Positions 56,401 through 62,400 of a stretch of 64,000 bases of DNA are shown here, one piece after another. Each line of letters opens with the position of its first letter. Positions within the stretch are counted from its first letter, which is position 1. Both the position numbers and the translations under genes were made by a program. This DNA comes from Parelaphostrongylus tenuis (lineage: Eukaryota; Nematoda; Chromadorea; Rhabditida; Metastrongylidae), in NCBI GenBank assembly GCA_019055375.1, contig JAHQIW010006962.1, positions 90,478 to 154,477 on the forward strand, in the 5' to 3' direction. Under the pieces are notes generated by a model that ran no database searches, had not been told where the DNA came from, and was given only the letters and a program-made list of their open reading frames with translations.

Positions 56401-59400
56401 AAACAAATAGGATAAACCAAATCACGAGATAATCTTTACTAAATATAGATATGAATATAACTACAAAGTCATGATTGAGTACAATGTGCAAGAAGAGATT
56501 GTAGGAAGAAAGATGAACATCAACATTACAGTAATCAGATCATCTCCAGGGATGTCTTGCAGCAGTTGCGCCACACTTACATTTCTCTGAGCTACTAGAT
56601 AGAGCTTGTTGTACATTCGCAACGAACCTACTCAGAAAAACTAATGGGATAGCCTTCAGAGACAAATTATTGTCATAAGGATTGGATTGTAGATGACGAG
56701 GGTGTGACAGGTCCTGAGGTGAACATGACAACACAGGGACTCATTGTACTCTGCCTACAGGCTACACGATTATGACCTTTAGACTCAAGTATATGCAGTA
56801 GTACGTTTCTCTAGAATACAAACAGCATGTCCTAAGAAAATGTTTTATGTCTTTTCAAAGTTTAGCATGTCAGTGGCCTACGTACGCTTCGGCGGTCTCG
56901 CCCTCCTCATCAGAGCCTTACGACCCACAACGCGAATACACAGTATGTCAAGACTAGACAGCGTGAAATGTTGTTTGTACCATTCTTCAGTCGATGGCAC
57001 GCGGCTGTCCTCAATTACATAGCGAAACGTATTTCGGCTACTAACGTACCAAATATCGTAAGGCTCCAAACTGTTTGTCAGGATATGTCGAGGCCGTAGC
57101 GAGGGTCTTAGAAACAGTCGATTGAAGGACAATGGCTAATCAAATGTACTGGCAAAATGAGACGCAATGTGTGCAGCTGCTGCTTGTGTGATCAAAGTGC
57201 ACATTGGAGAGCCAGAATTCGACAATATGGTAATGAACCGAAAGATGTGAAAGAGAGATAATCAACAAGAAGCGCTGGAGATGGTGGTGGTTTGACGGAC
57301 GGACGTAGTTGATGAGAAGCACGGCGACTTCAGTCGAATTCCAACTCATACATGCTTTTGCATAATCGATGCCGACGCCTCACATCTAAAGAATGCCTCC
57401 TAGTGGCGCCAATGTGTTGTCAAGCGGATAGCGACAATGCGTCCGGCCACCATCGCCGCCACCTAATTGCTGCTGTGATTTGGCTCAATAGGAATTCACA
57501 CCACGGTGGTGACAACTCTGATACATCCAGTAGCCATCATAAAATAACAAGACAACAGCCAAAAAAGATCTCCTGAAGTGCGCAGCCTCTTCCAAGTTCA
57601 CTATATAAAAACTTTCCCCTTTGATTAACTTTTATAACAATTGATTATAGCGGGCATAGCTCATAGCATAGATTATAATTAATCTAGATCTATGTATAAA
57701 TGAATTCTTTTTTCAATAACATGCACGTTCTAGTAACAATTTACACAAGAATAACTATAGATAGAGAAGAAAACTGCAAAAAACAAGTTTTTGAAAATTG
57801 TAGATGAAGAAACGATGAGTTGAAAATGGTCTACTTGAAACTTGTCAGTTGGAAAGATAAATGTTTTCGTTTTCATCTATCGCTCCTATACATTTGTGAA
57901 TCTGCTTTCAGTAATTTGGCAGAATCAATAAGTATAAATTTCGATTAGCCTCCAATAAATCGAATTCAAATGATTTCTCGTAAAAACCACATATCTTTAC
58001 TTCTCAAGTAGAAATTCTTCCATTTATCGAGAGATTTCTGACACTTTGAAAACGTAGATTTCGTACGACAATATCGAGCCTGCTAACGGTCTAGACAGCA
58101 GACTTCAGTAGTTGGATTTATCACACCTTACATTGGCCCTTTTTGTGCTTTTTTAGACACAAACGCAATTATATACATCCACAGTAAGACAAGGACCATC
58201 ATATGAACGATCTTTGCTTTAGAGTTACAAAAATGCAAAGGGGTTTATTTTTAGAAATATAATGAGATCTATGAAAAGGGCGGTCTTACATTCGTACAAC
58301 ATTCATCTCCTGACGCACACCATCGAATTCTCAGTGAAATCGAACTCAGCATTTTCTAACATCGCCTTAATTGATTACTACTTCTTTGAATCTTGTCGCC
58401 TTCCGTATAGGAAAATTAACTTTGATTGTGATGAAGAGTGATGCGCAAAAACTTTCGTGTCAAAAACGGGCATCGGTGGTGCAATGGTTGCACGCGTCTC
58501 CAGATAGGGTGAAATGTGAGTTCGAATCCCAGTAGACGCAGAAGTTTTTGCACATCACTCTTCACCACTGGGTATATTATAACATCATACCACCGCTAAA
58601 GGCGGTCAAATGAAAAGAATAATGATTAAATTCGATTGTTCGTGTCTTTATCAGGTTTCAATCTCAAGGATCTTTATAGTAGAGGACTGAGAAGCTATTC
58701 TATAGATAAAAGACAATAATCGAAAGTGGATTCAAAAAGACAGCTCGTCAAAGTTGAAAAAACTAGATTAAGAATATTTTAATGTTTTATTTGACTGATC
58801 CGTCTTCACAGCGTTTTTTCTTCACTGCACGGATACCAGTACTTTTGGCACTGAATTCGCTTTTTCGTCTTCTTCCTGAATGTCGTAGAATACTGGTTGA
58901 GCGCGTCTCCATGCAACATTGAAGATGTGGTGCTCCATGAGATGTTCGTTGTTGACTGCCAGAGAGTGCTAGGGGTTGGGGTTCGCCTCACAAGAGCCGC
59001 GACAAGCATCACAATTATTAGGTCTCCAACCAATTTTCCAAACTTGATCCGGATCCGGAAAATAAAAATTTTCTCACAAAAACAAATTTTTCTTTTACCT
59101 ATTTTGTGCAGAATTTTCTTGCGCATCGTGTATATTTTTGCACATACTTGTCCAACAATGGAACCGTCACGGGATGTCATTCACAACTTACTGCTTTACG
59201 AGTTTCAATTAGGGCACAATTTTCAAACTGCATTTGACAGCATCAATCGTGCAAAAGGCCGCCAAATTGTGCTTAGAACTACAGCGTATGAATGGTTTAC
59301 AAAGTTTCGCAATAGAGATACTGATTCGGCCGATCAACCAAGATCCGGAAGACCGCATGAAATTCATCGAGAAGCAATTATTGAAGCGACTGAAGAGAAT

Positions 59401-62400
59401 CTGACTTTATCGACCGCTGATCTGGCCGATGAGCAGCAATCCACTACCTGCTATCGGAGCGTGGCAGAAGTGCATCCAGGCAGACGAAGAAAGATTTCAA
59501 TTGATGTTATTTGATACTTTTGATTACTTGAGAAAATGAATTTTCAAATTTTTGATCAAGTTCGCAAACTTAGTTAGACACCTAATATTCGGTAACGGCG
59601 TCCCAGATTGAAATTAAGTTATCAATTTTTTCCTTACTCAACAATAATTTCCCACAAAAGAATTTTTGGAGGCATACGATAGAATATGCGAATTACTTAA
59701 CTTTTTGTATAGCGAATGTTCAAGCCTTTGAATATTCGGACAAAGACTTCATTCCTGTTTGTTTTAGAATGATGGTGACTATTTGATTTTTTCTACAAAC
59801 TTCTCCAGATCACGGGATGGAAAAATCCAAGGAAAAATTATACAGTTTTCTGGATTACTCACATGATGACTACTTGCTGTGAAAAGCACATTTTCTTCTG
59901 ATCGTGTTGATTGAAGGTCCTCCCGCAAAGTGAAATTATGGAAATTAATCTCTTCACTACTTCAATAAGAATCCTTTAGTGGATCTCTAAATGACATGCA
60001 AGTTTACTTGGACTTGGTCCCATATTTTCTACTTATACAAATTCTTTATTGCTAGCAAGTCTTCAGTTTTTTTTTTTTTGGTTGAAATATGGCTGACAGA
60101 ACAAGACAATGAACTCTGTTGTTGTGCATATCACGTGAGTCTTCGGAAAGCGGATGCGCATATTAGATTAAACGCCTGATTCCGAGTTTCGCTCGTCCTT
60201 AGCATAGCTGTTTTTAGAATGATCGTGCTGGCCATATTTTCTGATGAACGTAAAAGATAAGGAAAAGTAACTATTCAGTGAACGCAAACGACATTATGTC
60301 AGCATACCATGAAAATTCCAAAGATATTGAGCGATGTATAAAACTTTGACGTCAGGCGGAACTCGAACCTACACCTAACCTTTTCAAGGTCGGATGCCTA
60401 ACCAATTACACTATCGACGCCTCTTTTGCCGCTACTTCACCTAATTTTGAAACCAGTCAAGCCTTCATCAAAGCCTTAAGAATTTTATCAGTCACGGTCA
60501 AGGACGACTATGTATGAGGAAATGTGAACTCACGCTGGCAATGTATGGTATAGACCGGTTGTAGTCGTTCATAGATCTTGAACGAAAGCACCCGTCCGGC
60601 TAGGCGTGATACCGTAATCCGATGTAGGTAAACTGGAGCAGGATTCACACGAATCCTACCGGTATAACAACGATGAGAAATACATAATATACCTAAACAG
60701 TTATGGTACAAAAAACTTGAAAGCTGTAACCGTATCTAAAACAGTAAAAAAAGGGAAATACCCTGAAAAAATGAGGATATGTGATGATAAAAACTGATGA
60801 ACCACTGGAAATTAAGTGGAATTCCGAGACAGTGAATTATTATGACTACTACCGCAGTAAAACGAACTAGGAATGGTAAGTCTACAATAAAATTGAACTG
60901 ACAGAGCATTGCCAGCGCTCTCAACTTCACTTAAGTTTCAAAAATACTGGTTTCCCGGAATTAGGAGTAGATTCTTGTCACAAATGCTTTCAATGAACAA
61001 TACTTGCCTCTTATGAGAAGGCTGTCCATTGGAGCCCATATACTTGTCGGCAAAGCGCTTCATATCGAAAACGTTTCTTCGACATATTCCTCACTGAAAT
61101 GGAATAAATCAAAAAAATTGACGAATACCTTTTACATTAGTTTTAAGCTTGAATTCTCAAGTAATGAATAAACATAATCTTAACCAGTCAGAATAATCAA
61201 CGAACCGCGGCCACATGTCCCATTTGAGACAATATTTCTGATTAAATAAAACTATTATTCCATAAAGTTCCAAAAAAAAGTGTACAGGTTTTTCCTTGAC
61301 ATCTCTAAATTAGAAAAAATTAACAATGCTTCATTCTGAAAAAAAGCTACGCTGCAGATTATCTACGATGACCTAGAAAGCACGTACGCCATAGAACCCA
61401 GTTAAGCCGAAGTATTAGTCGATATCAAAATGTTTATCCTCCATTTACATACTGCGTTTTTATTCAAAGAGATGTTATGAATACAACCACAAGAAGTGCT
61501 TGTGCACATCCGAGCCAAGCAAAATCAGAGACGAAACATTGCAGATTTTCTAATGGTTTACCAAATAAGTTGTTCGTTAAGGCAATAAATTAAATTAAAA
61601 AAATAAACAACTTGGTTCAAATCTCAAAACCCTGGTCTAGTGTTTATTTACATTTGCATGGGACTTTTCAAACTCATCCATCAACAACTTAGTATCGTGG
61701 CCAGTGGACTATTCATGGATGCTGAATCGCTACGTATAAAATCAATAGAGGAATAGAATAGGGATAGGGATTGAATCAATAGAGGATTCGCCCGAGTTGA
61801 GAAGTAGTTTGGATTTTCCATATTATTATTGTTCACTAGGAGTAAACCTGCGCTAAGGTAAAGTTTAGAGAGCACAAGTGGTTATTTTCTAATCAAAAGC
61901 AATTCAAACGAAAAGGCGTTACACTAAGAAAATAATGCTGTTCGCGCTACCTATGGAACTCTTGCTTATACCCAAGCTATCCCATAATTGGTAAAATCAC
62001 AGGTGTACAGAAAATTGCTCTCAGTTTTTCCTTTATCCCTCAACATTCAGAATAAATTGTATCTTTCATCTGATATGATGTAATATATAAGTGGTTCCAC
62101 TTAAGTTAAGGAGTTAAACAAGGAAAATTCGAGTGAGCATAGTCGATTGTTGTTATAGATTATGTTGAGAGTAGTTGGGAGGGGGGGCACTGCAGCCGAG
62201 TGGATGTGATGCTCGTCATGGGTCGAATTCCAAGCTTCAGCACGCTCTGGGTAGTTAACAACGAACGTTCGATGGAACTGTCACAACCATGCTATCCTCG
62301 AAATTGCAGAGACACGCTCAGTAATCAACGATGTTCAGGAAGGAAACGAAAAAATGATTGAATGCTAGAAAGTACTGGGATCGACACAGTGGAAAAAGCA

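Noticed and set aside
60350..60425. Functional tRNA-Phe(GAA)
   Set aside because: The T-stem has a mismatch, the acceptor stem relies on wobbles, and the ends match the SINE-A head, so a SINE or pseudo-tRNA is more likely.
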